A DNA stretch of 38,872 bases from positions 1 through 38,872 of the IMG/VR virus record IMGVR_UViG_3300032282_002757; one strand, given 5' to 3'. The notes below the pieces were generated by a model, which was not told where the DNA came from, ran no database searches, and saw only the letters and a list, made by a program, of their open reading frames with translations. Both the position numbers and the translations under genes were made by a program. The stretch comes from a virus. Position 1 is the first letter of the stretch, and every line of letters begins with the position of its first letter. Shown one piece after another: positions 13,629-22,267 of this stretch.

Positions 13629-14870
13629 ATGGCTCAAGGCACAGTAGGCGATATAGATATTAAAAAGTTCACTATCGGTGGTATGAACGTAGCTGATCCG
13701 AAACAAGTAACTCTGGTAGGGTTCAATATTTACGAGTCTATTTTAGATCCGTTGGGACCTTATGGGGAAGTTAGAATTTTGGATGCTGCTAATGCGAAAT
13801 CTAAAAGTAAAATAAACGGTAAAGAAGATGTAGAAATACAATTTTCAGCGACTGGCGTTCCTGGCGAAATGGCGGGTTTCAAATTTAAACTATTTCAAAA
13901 TTCTAACGAAACGGATTCCTCTATTCAAAATGAAGGTTCTATGCACAGCAAACAGTATGACTTTAAGTTTGTTTCGCCAGAACGTTTGAATGCTCAAGGC
14001 AATCAAGTCGATAAAAGTTACGACGATCAAACGAGTAATGTCGCCAAAGATATAGTTGAAACTTTTTTAAAATCAAAAGATAGTGTAGATTTGAAAGAGC
14101 AAACTAAAAAAGAAAGAATAGTTTTTGGTACGGAACATCCACTAGATGCTTTGCGTAAACTCAGCAATTTATACGCAGGAACAAAAAGTAAATCTGGTTT
14201 GTTTTTCTTATTCAAAACCAGAGAAGGTTCTAATACGAAATATGTTTTTGATTCTCCTGACAATATGTTCGGTACTTCTCCAGTTATAACTTTGAAGCAA
14301 AATGCCACTCTTTCTACTAGCGGAACGAGTGAAACAGATAAACAGAATAGTATAAGTTGGTTCAGAGTTGGTAATGGGTTTAATGCTGGATCGCGCTCTC
14401 TAGCGAAACCACAGCAAGTTACTGTCAATCATGCCACAGGGACTATCAATAGACCAAAACAAGAAGAATATAAACCAAAAATGGCAGATTCTTTGATATT
14501 CGATAACCCTCCCAGTGATGCTAAGAGTGTACAAGTTAGAACAGTATATCAATCTTTCAATGAAAAGCAAGAAGTTAAAACTTCCGATTTTAGAGCAAAT
14601 AGATTAGTTTATTTGGCGCATTTTTCTCAAAACTATGCTGATTTGGAAGTGCCAGGAAATCCAAAAATTAAAATAGGTTCTATGATCAATATAGAGCTTC
14701 CTAAAAAGGCAGATAGTGGCAATGAATCGGGCGAAAGCGAATTTAATGGTAAAGCTTTAGTCGTGGCTATAAGACATAAAATAAAACCTGCTGGACAACC
14801 TAATAGGTATACTATGATATTGAGAGTAGTTAAGGGGTCGTTCAAAGAAGGGGGTGGTGGTAATGGTTAA
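13629..14870 (+). CDS. 27: gp27-like baseplate hub protein
   Basis: The gene encodes 413 residues (T4 gp27 is 391) and begins 1 base after gp53 ends. Features of the hub fold are an N-terminal strand-rich domain (TLVGFNIYESILDPLGPYGE, then VRILDA), a KQYDFKFVSPERLNAQG region, the helix-rich DPLDALRKL-like segment (HPLDALRKLSNLYAG), and a late strand domain (FSQNYADLEVPGNPKIKIGS, then GKALVVAIRHKI). gp27 trimers form the cup at the end of the tail tube and carry gp5. The Gly-rich end (EGGGGNG) overlaps the next start by 8 bases. Confidence 0.85.
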   Translation: MAQGTVGDIDIKKFTIGGMNVADPKQVTLVGFNIYESILDPLGPYGEVRILDAANAKSKSKINGKEDVEIQFSATGVPGEMAGFKFKLFQNSNETDSSIQNEGSMHSKQYDFKFVSPERLNAQGNQVDKSYDDQTSNVAKDIVETFLKSKDSVDLKEQTKKERIVFGTEHPLDALRKLSNLYAGTKSKSGLFFLFKTREGSNTKYVFDSPDNMFGTSPVITLKQNATLSTSGTSETDKQNSISWFRVGNGFNAGSRSLAKPQQVTVNHATGTINRPKQEEYKPKMADSLIFDNPPSDAKSVQVRTVYQSFNEKQEVKTSDFRANRLVYLAHFSQNYADLEVPGNPKIKIGSMINIELPKKADSGNESGESEFNGKALVVAIRHKIKPAGQPNRYTMILRVVKGSFKEGGGGNG

Positions 14871-16647
14871 GGTTGTAACAGGCGAAGTTAGAGAAATTGG
14901 TGGCGAAGACAAAGCTGGCTTCGTCAGAGTAAGAATACACAAACTACACGATAATGAGAAAGCAGTAAAAGATTCAGATTTGCCTTGGGCTATACCTATC
15001 CAAGGACCTGCATCGGCTTCTTTGGGTCGTGTTGGTAATAGTCCTAATGGATATAGAGTTGGCTCTAGGGTTGTTTTAACTGCTGATGCAGACGATCCGG
15101 AATTTAAACATCCTTTCATAATCGGCGCTTACGCCAGAGCTGCTCCACCTAAAGATGCAAATATCCAAAAAGCGGATACAGCAACTCATAAGGCTGCAGC
15201 CCTACCTAATGTTAAGAACGGAGACAGTCCAGGTTCTGTAGAAAAAATACCTAAAAATCATGCCAATGTTAATTTGGGCCAAAAACCAAACACTGAAAAA
15301 CCGAAATACGGTCAAACACCAGTAAAAACACAAGATGACGGTGTTGACGCCAATCAAGCAGCCAGAGATAAATACGCACCGAAGGCAGATGAAAAAACTA
15401 CTGCTGGTGCCGAAAAGGGTATGAAAGATTTAAACGCAGCAATCAAGGCTACAGGAGCTGTTGCTTCTCAAGTCCTACCTGGTTTAGTTTCTGCCATGTC
15501 TATAGTTTCTATGTTGATGAAAAGTAACTCTTCTTCAGGATCACAAAACGAAACCACTAAAAATGCGCTAAATGATGCTTTGAAATATTTGTCTAATCGA
15601 TTTGGTGTGCAATACGTTTTAGAAGAATTTAATAGAGCTTTATCTGGTGGTAAATTCAAATTACTTAGTGAGAGAAACCAAGGACTAGTTCAAGAATCTA
15701 TTTCTTTATTGATAAAAGATATTTCAGAAGCTGGCGAAGGAAATTTGACACATTTCGAACCAACACCAACTATCATAAAATTAGATCCTAACAGATACAT
15801 ACCAACTCCTGTGGTGCACATAGACAGTGTTCCTAACCTTTACGTTCAGCAATATTTCGAATTAGGTTCTGACCCTTGTCCTGGATATATTCAGTGGAAA
15901 GGTCCAAATGGTGATTATTACTACAGCGAAAAACTGAAAACAGACCCTTCCTACGCGAGCGCGGAAGAGCATATTTATGATGTAGCTTTCAACAGTTTGG
16001 CTAAGATTTTCATACCCTACCTAAATACAAGAACGTTAACAGTTTATGTTATAGATAAAGCATTAAACGATTGTATAGAAAATATAAAAAACACTGGTAT
16101 GAATGCTGCTATGGGTAAAGGTGCAGCTCAAAATCTAATGTCATTATTGCCAGCATTATTGGGTGGTTTGTCCGGAGCTGTCAGTTTTATGCAAGGTGCT
16201 CATCTACCAGAGTCCGTGTTGAATGTTGGTTCTATGAATAAAACTATAGAGAGTTATTCTAGGGCTATGGCAACAGCTAAGTTTATGAGTTCTACGACAG
16301 CAACAGCATTTAACGTTCCTTCTGCTTTATCTGCGTTATCGGGAGGTATTGGTGGGATTAGTGGATTAGCCGGAGGGCTAGCTGGTGGTATCGTTGGGGG
16401 ATTAGGTGGTGGTATAACTGGTGCTATTGCTGGATCTGCTGTTGGTCAAGTTACAGGAGTTTTGGGCGAAGCTGCTGGTATAAGTCAAGATGGTATTACG
16501 GCTATATCTACGATTGCTGGTGGTGTTGCTGGATACACTGTTGCTAAAGCTACTACTTTGGTGAATGCTACTTCTTCTTTAGAAAAAGCAAATGTTAACA
16601 GAGCTAAAATATATGCAGCTCAAAGTCTATTATGGAGTGTACTATAA
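14863..16647 (+). CDS. gp5-like OB-fold hub protein without lysozyme, Gly-rich C-terminus
   Basis: The gene encodes 594 residues from the ATG at 14863, preceded by a G-rich site and overlapping gp27 by 8 bases; GTG starts at 14854 and 14857 are possible. Residues 1-95 form an OB-like domain (VVTGEVREIGGEDKAGFVRV, then LPWAIPIQGPASASLGRVG and GSRVVLTADADDPEF), as at the start of T4 gp5. No T4-lysozyme-like domain follows. Instead come a charged linker, a helical region (about 190-300), a further domain containing GDYYYSEKLKTDPSYASAEE, and a Gly/Ala-rich hydrophobic stretch (about 491-560). By position it joins gp27 to the spike. The fold of the middle is unknown. Confidence 0.7.
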   Translation: MVKVVTGEVREIGGEDKAGFVRVRIHKLHDNEKAVKDSDLPWAIPIQGPASASLGRVGNSPNGYRVGSRVVLTADADDPEFKHPFIIGAYARAAPPKDANIQKADTATHKAAALPNVKNGDSPGSVEKIPKNHANVNLGQKPNTEKPKYGQTPVKTQDDGVDANQAARDKYAPKADEKTTAGAEKGMKDLNAAIKATGAVASQVLPGLVSAMSIVSMLMKSNSSSGSQNETTKNALNDALKYLSNRFGVQYVLEEFNRALSGGKFKLLSERNQGLVQESISLLIKDISEAGEGNLTHFEPTPTIIKLDPNRYIPTPVVHIDSVPNLYVQQYFELGSDPCPGYIQWKGPNGDYYYSEKLKTDPSYASAEEHIYDVAFNSLAKIFIPYLNTRTLTVYVIDKALNDCIENIKNTGMNAAMGKGAAQNLMSLLPALLGGLSGAVSFMQGAHLPESVLNVGSMNKTIESYSRAMATAKFMSSTTATAFNVPSALSALSGGIGGISGLAGGLAGGIVGGLGGGITGAIAGSAVGQVTGVLGEAAGISQDGITAISTIAGGVAGYTVAKATTLVNATSSLEKANVNRAKIYAAQSLLWSVL

Positions 16648-17688
16648 ATGCCGAATGTTGGTGACATTTATCAGATAGGAGATAGATCTATCACTTATCC
16701 TAGTGATAATCCTAGAGATAATTTATTAATTAATACAGCATTTCCCCCACCAGCTGCTGCTGGGAATCCGAAAAAACAAGACCCTAAGAAAAAACTTTCT
16801 AATTTCGATTTTGAGGGTTATGGGTTTAAGCCCGAAGATATACCATTTTTGTCAGCAAGTCATGACGATACAGGTCATTTGGTCATCAAATATTCTAATC
16901 CGAAAGATCCAAAAAAGTCTTTTACTGCGACTATGGATCATACAGGAAGTTATGAGGGTTCTGAAAATTCAGGCGATAAACCATTTAAAGCTAAATTAGA
17001 GACAGGTCATAAAAGATCTTATACTGCTGAAGGCGCAGGTTCTCAAGTTGATGGAAGTAGTGACCATAAAACAGAAGACACAAAAAACGAAAATGTTGGT
17101 GGAGATTTAGGAAGTGCTACAGGCAAAACACGTATAGAAGGTACCAAAGATCAAAAAACTGGCGGTACTGGTGGTGGTACATTTATGAATGATGCTGCTG
17201 GTGATAGTGTCAAATCTGTAACTGGGGATCAGAGTACAAATACTAAAGGTAGCTATAATAGCCATTTCACAGGCCATTATATGGAAACAGTAGATGATAA
17301 TTATGTTTTGAATGTCACAAACGGCGATCATGCTATCAGCGTTCAAAGTGGTAATATGGATCATAAAGTTTCTAAACAAGTTAGAATAAAGGCCACAAAA
17401 GAAATCACTATAGATAGCGATACTAAGATAACATTGAAAGTTGGTAAGAATTCTATCATTATAGATCAGAACGGAATTGGAATTGGTGGTATGTCTGGTG
17501 GTGGTTTCGTCAATGTTTATGCAGAAGATACAATAGTAGTTCAAGCTTTCGGCTCAATGGCAGGAATGTATGCGCCAAACGGAACAACTTATGTTTCGGG
17601 TATCAATAACGTAATTAGATCTAGTAAAGGAACAACTCTTGAAAAAAGTTCTGTACCGCCAGCTGGTAAAGTTATACCTAGTAAATAA
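16648..17688 (+). CDS. Central spike protein, gp5 C-terminal beta-helix-like
   Basis: The gene encodes 346 residues, and its ATG follows the previous stop directly. The second half shows the short strand repeats of gp5C/VgrG-type triple beta-helices: YVLNVTNGDHAISVQSGNMD, then QVRIKATKEITIDSDTKITL and VGKNSIIIDQNGIGIGG. The N-terminal half is polar, Gly/Lys/Asp-rich and probably flexible, with PPPAAAGNPKK at about 32-42. It would form the membrane-puncturing needle under the hub. In T4 spike and lysozyme are made as one gp5 precursor; here the spike is a separate gene. No PAAR tip gene is seen nearby. Confidence 0.8.
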   Translation: MPNVGDIYQIGDRSITYPSDNPRDNLLINTAFPPPAAAGNPKKQDPKKKLSNFDFEGYGFKPEDIPFLSASHDDTGHLVIKYSNPKDPKKSFTATMDHTGSYEGSENSGDKPFKAKLETGHKRSYTAEGAGSQVDGSSDHKTEDTKNENVGGDLGSATGKTRIEGTKDQKTGGTGGGTFMNDAAGDSVKSVTGDQSTNTKGSYNSHFTGHYMETVDDNYVLNVTNGDHAISVQSGNMDHKVSKQVRIKATKEITIDSDTKITLKVGKNSIIIDQNGIGIGGMSGGGFVNVYAEDTIVVQAFGSMAGMYAPNGTTYVSGINNVIRSSKGTTLEKSSVPPAGKVIPSK

Positions 17689-17701
17689 AGAAAGAAAATA
17701 A

Positions 17702-18139
17702 ATGGCAATTTCTAGAGCAGACACTCTTACTACAATCACCAAAAAAACAGAATATTATTCTGATTTTAATACCCTATTTGTAAAAACTCCATTTGGCGAT
17801 GATATTGCCCGTACTACGAATGAAAAGTCTGTAAATCAGTCTTTGAAAAATCTCATCAAAACAAATTATGGGGAGAGATTATTTCAACCCCATTTGGGAT
17901 CTAATGTTTATAATTCTCTATTTGATATTGTAGGCTCTGGCGCGAGCGGACCCGAAGAAGAAATATTAATGTTTAACATAACAAATATGATAAAATATCA
18001 AGAACCTAGAGTGAGTTTAATTGATATCGCTGTTAATTCTAATTTAGATTCTAATATATTAGAAATAACTCTTACCTATGCTTTAATAAATAATCCAGAC
18101 CCTACTACTCTTACCGTCTTATTAAAAAGAGTTCGATAA
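17702..18139 (+). CDS. 25: gp25 baseplate wedge protein
   Basis: The gene encodes 145 residues (T4 gp25 is 132). It has the gp25/GpW core: FGDDIARTTNEKSVNQSLKN, then LIKTNYGERLFQPHLGSNVY, then MIKYQEPRVSLIDIAV. In all contractile systems gp25 sits in the inner wedge, contacts gp6 and gp53 and helps start sheath assembly. It ends exactly where gp6 starts, the usual gp25-gp6 pairing. AAGAAAG precedes the ATG. Confidence 0.95.
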   Translation: MAISRADTLTTITKKTEYYSDFNTLFVKTPFGDDIARTTNEKSVNQSLKNLIKTNYGERLFQPHLGSNVYNSLFDIVGSGASGPEEEILMFNITNMIKYQEPRVSLIDIAVNSNLDSNILEITLTYALINNPDPTTLTVLLKRVR

Positions 18140-19918
18140 ATGGAAAACAGTTCAATTAATTTGGCGGCGCTTGATTTCGACACGCTAAAACAGAATTTCA
18201 AATCATACCTACAAAAGCAATCTACGTTCAAAGATTACAATTTCGAAGGTTCTAACATTAATGTTCTGTTAGATGTTTTGGCATATAACTCTTATTTGAA
18301 CTCTTTCTATTTAAACATGATTGCTTCTGAGATGTTTTTAGATACAGCTCAGAAATTAGACTCTGTCGTTTCTCATGCGAAGGAACTTAATTACCTACCA
18401 AGGTCTAATAGATCTTCAAAAGCTGTTATAAATTTTTCTGTCGACACTACAGGCGTAGTCAATCCGTTCACGATACCAAAAGGTGTTTTGATAAGTGGTA
18501 CTAATTCTAACGGCAATTACACTTTCACAACAAAAGAAAAAAGATCATTCATATCGACCAATACTGTTTATACTATAGAAGAATTAGAAATATATGAAGG
18601 TTTTTATCTTACAGATACTTTCATTGTAGACTACGGATATGAAAATCAAAAATTCGTACTATCAACCCCTACTGTTGACACTACAGATATAGATGTAACA
18701 GTTTCGGAAAATAATGGTGAAACAAACACCACATTCACATTTGCTGAAAATTTGTATGGGGTTGCTTCCAATTCTACAGTTTATTTTATACAGGCTACTG
18801 GCGAAGCGAAATATGAGATAGTTTTTGGTGATAATGTTTTCGGCAGAAGACCGCAAAATGGTGCAGTCGTGTATGTAGAATATAGAGTTTCTGAAGGCTC
18901 TGACTCTAATGGTGTTTCTTCTTTCAATATCGATGAAGATTTAGGTAAAATCAATAATGGTGTTGGTGTTTATTCTGATGTACAAGTTGTTGCTAATTCT
19001 GCATATGGTGCAAATTCGGAAGGTATAGAATCGATAAGATATAATGCACCTAGGCATTATCAAACACAAAGTAGATGTATAACAACTAACGATTTCTCCA
19101 CTACCGTTTTACAGAATTTTCCTGAAATTCAATACGTAAACGTGTATGGCGGAGAAATCACAAACACGGCAGTCGAATACGGGTATGTTTATATCGCACC
19201 TAGTACATATTCTGGTATATTATTAACTACTAATAGAAAAAAAGATATCGAATTGTATATTAATAAGTTGTGTACAGTTGGTATAACTGCTAAAATAGTA
19301 GATCCTGAATATCTGTATGTGAAAATAAATTCAAAAATACATGTCAATTTTAAAAATACGAAATCTTCTTCGGCAGTTTTGATAACAAAAGCGATCGCTG
19401 CAGTTAAGAATTACAATCAAAATTCTTTACAAAATTTCAACACTGCCTTTAGAATGTCGAAATTACAACAGAAAATTAATGATAGTGATATCGGAATTTT
19501 GAGTAATGAAACAACTTCTAGTATTTTTAGATTATATTCGCCTCCGTTGAATGTTCCTTACGCTATCAGTGCTAATTTAGACAATCCAATAGTAAAAGGC
19601 TCTATTACTTCTAGCTCTTTTATCTCTTATGGAAAATCGTATGTTTTCACTGATTATATAAAAGGAGTAGATGAAGGTAACGGTGTGTTATATAAAATTG
19701 AACAAAATGCCGATTTGACAAATACTAATTACACAGCTGTTGGTGTTGTGGATTATATTTCTGGTATTATTAATGTAAATCAAATACAGTATTCTAACAT
19801 CAATGGTGGTCTTTCTATAGAGGCGACCTGTTTGAATCAAGACATCTATTGCTATAAAAACACTATTATCGAAATAGATACTGTGAATGGATTAACATTT
19901 AACGTAGTTGAAAAGTAA
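18140..19918 (+). CDS. 6: gp6 baseplate wedge protein
   Basis: The gene encodes 592 residues (T4 gp6 is 660) and starts immediately after gp25. The N-terminus (FDTLKQNFKSYLQKQSTFKD, then YNFEGSNINVLLDVLAYNSY and LNSFYLNMIASEMFLDTAQ) is the signature of gp6/J-type baseplate proteins. The segment YETQSR-like HYQTQSRCITTNDF at about 313-326 is the conserved central motif. gp6 dimers form the inner ring that holds the wedges together and transmits contraction. The stop overlaps the next ATG (TAATG). Confidence 0.95.
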   Translation: MENSSINLAALDFDTLKQNFKSYLQKQSTFKDYNFEGSNINVLLDVLAYNSYLNSFYLNMIASEMFLDTAQKLDSVVSHAKELNYLPRSNRSSKAVINFSVDTTGVVNPFTIPKGVLISGTNSNGNYTFTTKEKRSFISTNTVYTIEELEIYEGFYLTDTFIVDYGYENQKFVLSTPTVDTTDIDVTVSENNGETNTTFTFAENLYGVASNSTVYFIQATGEAKYEIVFGDNVFGRRPQNGAVVYVEYRVSEGSDSNGVSSFNIDEDLGKINNGVGVYSDVQVVANSAYGANSEGIESIRYNAPRHYQTQSRCITTNDFSTTVLQNFPEIQYVNVYGGEITNTAVEYGYVYIAPSTYSGILLTTNRKKDIELYINKLCTVGITAKIVDPEYLYVKINSKIHVNFKNTKSSSAVLITKAIAAVKNYNQNSLQNFNTAFRMSKLQQKINDSDIGILSNETTSSIFRLYSPPLNVPYAISANLDNPIVKGSITSSSFISYGKSYVFTDYIKGVDEGNGVLYKIEQNADLTNTNYTAVGVVDYISGIINVNQIQYSNINGGLSIEATCLNQDIYCYKNTIIEIDTVNGLTFNVVEK

Positions 19919-22239
19919 TGCATGAAATAGAAAAATATATTTCGCCTTTTATCGAATCTCAATTTCCCCTTTTCTATCAAGAAGAAGGGCCAATCTTTAT
20001 TGATTTCGTAAAAGCTTATTATGAGTGGATGGAATTACAGGGCAACGAAATAAACAATGATATCAAAGAAAAAGGTATAATTTATGAAGCTAGATCGCTT
20101 TTAGAATATAGAGATATCGATAATACTACTGAGCTGTTTATCAAATATTTTAAAGACAAATATATTTCTTCTTTACCAGAAAATGTTATTGCTGATAAAA
20201 AATTGTTAACTAAGCATATACTGGACCTTTATCGTTCTAAGGGAACAGAAAATTCTTATAAACTTTTGTTTAGAATGATATTCAATGAAGATATAGAAGT
20301 ATATTTGCCAGGTAAAGACGTATTTAAAACTTCTGATGGTGAATGGTCAGTTCAAAGGTACATAGAGGTTACTGATAGTCCGTATTTGGCAGATTTGATA
20401 GGCAAACAAATTTACTCTAATTTTACAAAATCTAGAGCAGTAGTTTCTGACTATTACACGAAAACTGTTAATGGCAAATTGTTGAATATTTTAATAATAG
20501 AAGATCTATTAGGAAGATTTAAATACGGCGAAAAGATATTTTGTGATGATATACCAGAAATAACATTTGACAGCGCTCCTTTTGTTTTTGGTTCTTTGTC
20601 TTCTATCAGCATAACTAATGGCGGTATAGATTATAACGTTGGTGATATATTGAACGTCAATAAAAGTGGTGTTGGCGCTTTAGCAAGAGTTAAAGCTGTT
20701 AAAAGCAAAAACGGCGAAGTTACGTTCAAATTACTTTCAGGTGGAACTGGTTTTTCCATGAATGCTGTAATCAACGTTGATGGATCCGCTTTTCCTATAT
20801 TAAATACCACCAATACAAATCCTGTTATTGTAGAGACAAAGGTTGCACATGGTTTAAATTCGGGTCAAAGTGTAAGAATAGATTTTGTTGAAGGAGCTGT
20901 AGATTTAAACACTTCTTTGTACGAATATTATGCAAATACAGTAAATTCTACTGCTTTTGAGATTTACACAGATCCATTTTTATCAGCACCTTTAGATGGT
21001 ACATCATTCAACTCATATGTTAAAAATTCAGGATTTATCTATATCAATACTGGTGGTGCTGGTGCTATGTTTGAAGTCGGTAGTTTGACTAACAAACAAA
21101 TATATAAAATTAACACAGACGTGATAGACGATTATTATTTCACTTTAATCGACAGTAAAGTTTCTGGTATAGATTTAGGTGTGACTGATGTTAATGGTAT
21201 ATTCAGTGTTGGTGATGATATTGTTATGGATAATATAGAAATTAGAGAATTTGATGTTGAAAATATTTCTCCGCATACTCTTCTTGTTGGAGAAACATTA
21301 TCTAATAATTACTATTTTATAACAGATTTACAAACTGCATTTGTTGATGATTCTTTGATTATCTTAAAAGGTTCTGATATCAATAATTCTAATTTGGTTT
21401 ATGGTGTAGAATTAACTGGCAACATTAGTGGTGCAGTGTTAAAGATAAATAATGCATTACCTTCCTATACACTTAACGCCAGTGCTAATGTGAAATTCGT
21501 AGATCCTTCCTATTTGACTGTGAATAATCAAATCGGTTATTTTCTTTTAGGAGAGATGATATATGATACAACTTCTGGCGCCAATGCTATCATAACTAGT
21601 ATAGATAGACTCACTGATTGGAGTTTCCCGAAAGTTTCTATACCAGATATTGATAATTTAGATAAAAATATTGATGAAGTTTTGACGAATGTGAATTTAG
21701 AAGTTGGCACTATCGCTTCTTTGAAAAATATCAACCCAGGTCAAGGTTATGCTTTAGATCCAGTAGTTTCTGTCGTAGAACCCCTAATATATGAATATAA
21801 AATTATAGAAAATGATGGTTCTATTAAAGGGTTTAATTCTCGTATCACAGCAAAGGCTGGCTACTCTAATGGTATTGTTACAGCTGTAGAAATAGTTGAT
21901 AGTGGTTTCGGATACGAAAAAGATACAGACGTAGACTTAGTTTCTAACACAAACCCATATTCTGTTTCTGGAAAAACAGTTATAGATTTGAGTGGTGTAA
22001 GTGCTGGGTACTGGAAAGATAACAAAAGTTTCATAAGCGACAAAAAGTACCTTCAAGATAGTAATTATTTTCAAAATTATTCTTACGAAATCGTAGCTTC
22101 AAGAATGTTAAATACATATGAAAATTATGTTAAAGATCTTGTGCATCCAACTGGTATGAAATTGTTTGGTAGATATAGTATTAGAAATGAATTTTCAGAA
22201 ACAGGTGCTTTGTCAGAAAGTTCTTTTACTTCTTCATAA
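19918..22239 (+). CDS. Baseplate wedge structural protein, gp7-like by position
   Basis: The gene encodes 773 residues and its ATG overlaps the gp6 stop. The N-terminal 130 residues (YISPFIESQFPLFYQEEGPI, then FVKAYYEWMELQ and HILDLYRSKGTENSYKLLFR) are a conserved start of wedge proteins that follow gp6 in many T4-type phages. The rest is strand-rich with Gly-Asn turns (for example ITNGGIDYNVGDILNVNKSG), and ends with a helical region near HPTGMKLFGRYSI. T4 has gp7 (about 1030 residues) here. The N-terminal family match is fair; naming it gp7 is by gene order. Confidence 0.62.
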   Translation: MHEIEKYISPFIESQFPLFYQEEGPIFIDFVKAYYEWMELQGNEINNDIKEKGIIYEARSLLEYRDIDNTTELFIKYFKDKYISSLPENVIADKKLLTKHILDLYRSKGTENSYKLLFRMIFNEDIEVYLPGKDVFKTSDGEWSVQRYIEVTDSPYLADLIGKQIYSNFTKSRAVVSDYYTKTVNGKLLNILIIEDLLGRFKYGEKIFCDDIPEITFDSAPFVFGSLSSISITNGGIDYNVGDILNVNKSGVGALARVKAVKSKNGEVTFKLLSGGTGFSMNAVINVDGSAFPILNTTNTNPVIVETKVAHGLNSGQSVRIDFVEGAVDLNTSLYEYYANTVNSTAFEIYTDPFLSAPLDGTSFNSYVKNSGFIYINTGGAGAMFEVGSLTNKQIYKINTDVIDDYYFTLIDSKVSGIDLGVTDVNGIFSVGDDIVMDNIEIREFDVENISPHTLLVGETLSNNYYFITDLQTAFVDDSLIILKGSDINNSNLVYGVELTGNISGAVLKINNALPSYTLNASANVKFVDPSYLTVNNQIGYFLLGEMIYDTTSGANAIITSIDRLTDWSFPKVSIPDIDNLDKNIDEVLTNVNLEVGTIASLKNINPGQGYALDPVVSVVEPLIYEYKIIENDGSIKGFNSRITAKAGYSNGIVTAVEIVDSGFGYEKDTDVDLVSNTNPYSVSGKTVIDLSGVSAGYWKDNKSFISDKKYLQDSNYFQNYSYEIVASRMLNTYENYVKDLVHPTGMKLFGRYSIRNEFSETGALSESSFTSS

Positions 22240-22242
22240 ATA
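22235..22242 (+). promoter_or_regulatory. Late promoter-like box CATAAATA
   Basis: It overlaps the stop of the gp7-like gene and lies 25 bases before the gp8 ATG, good spacing for a T4-type late start. It fits NATAAATA but differs from the T4 consensus at the first base. Confidence 0.5.
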
Positions 22243-22267
22243 ATAGATTAGGAAATAGAGAAATTAA

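Noticed and set aside
17107-17544. 145-codon minus-strand open frame opposite the spike gene
   Set aside because: Antisense to clear beta-helix repeats; Ile/Thr/Cys-rich translation without start signals.
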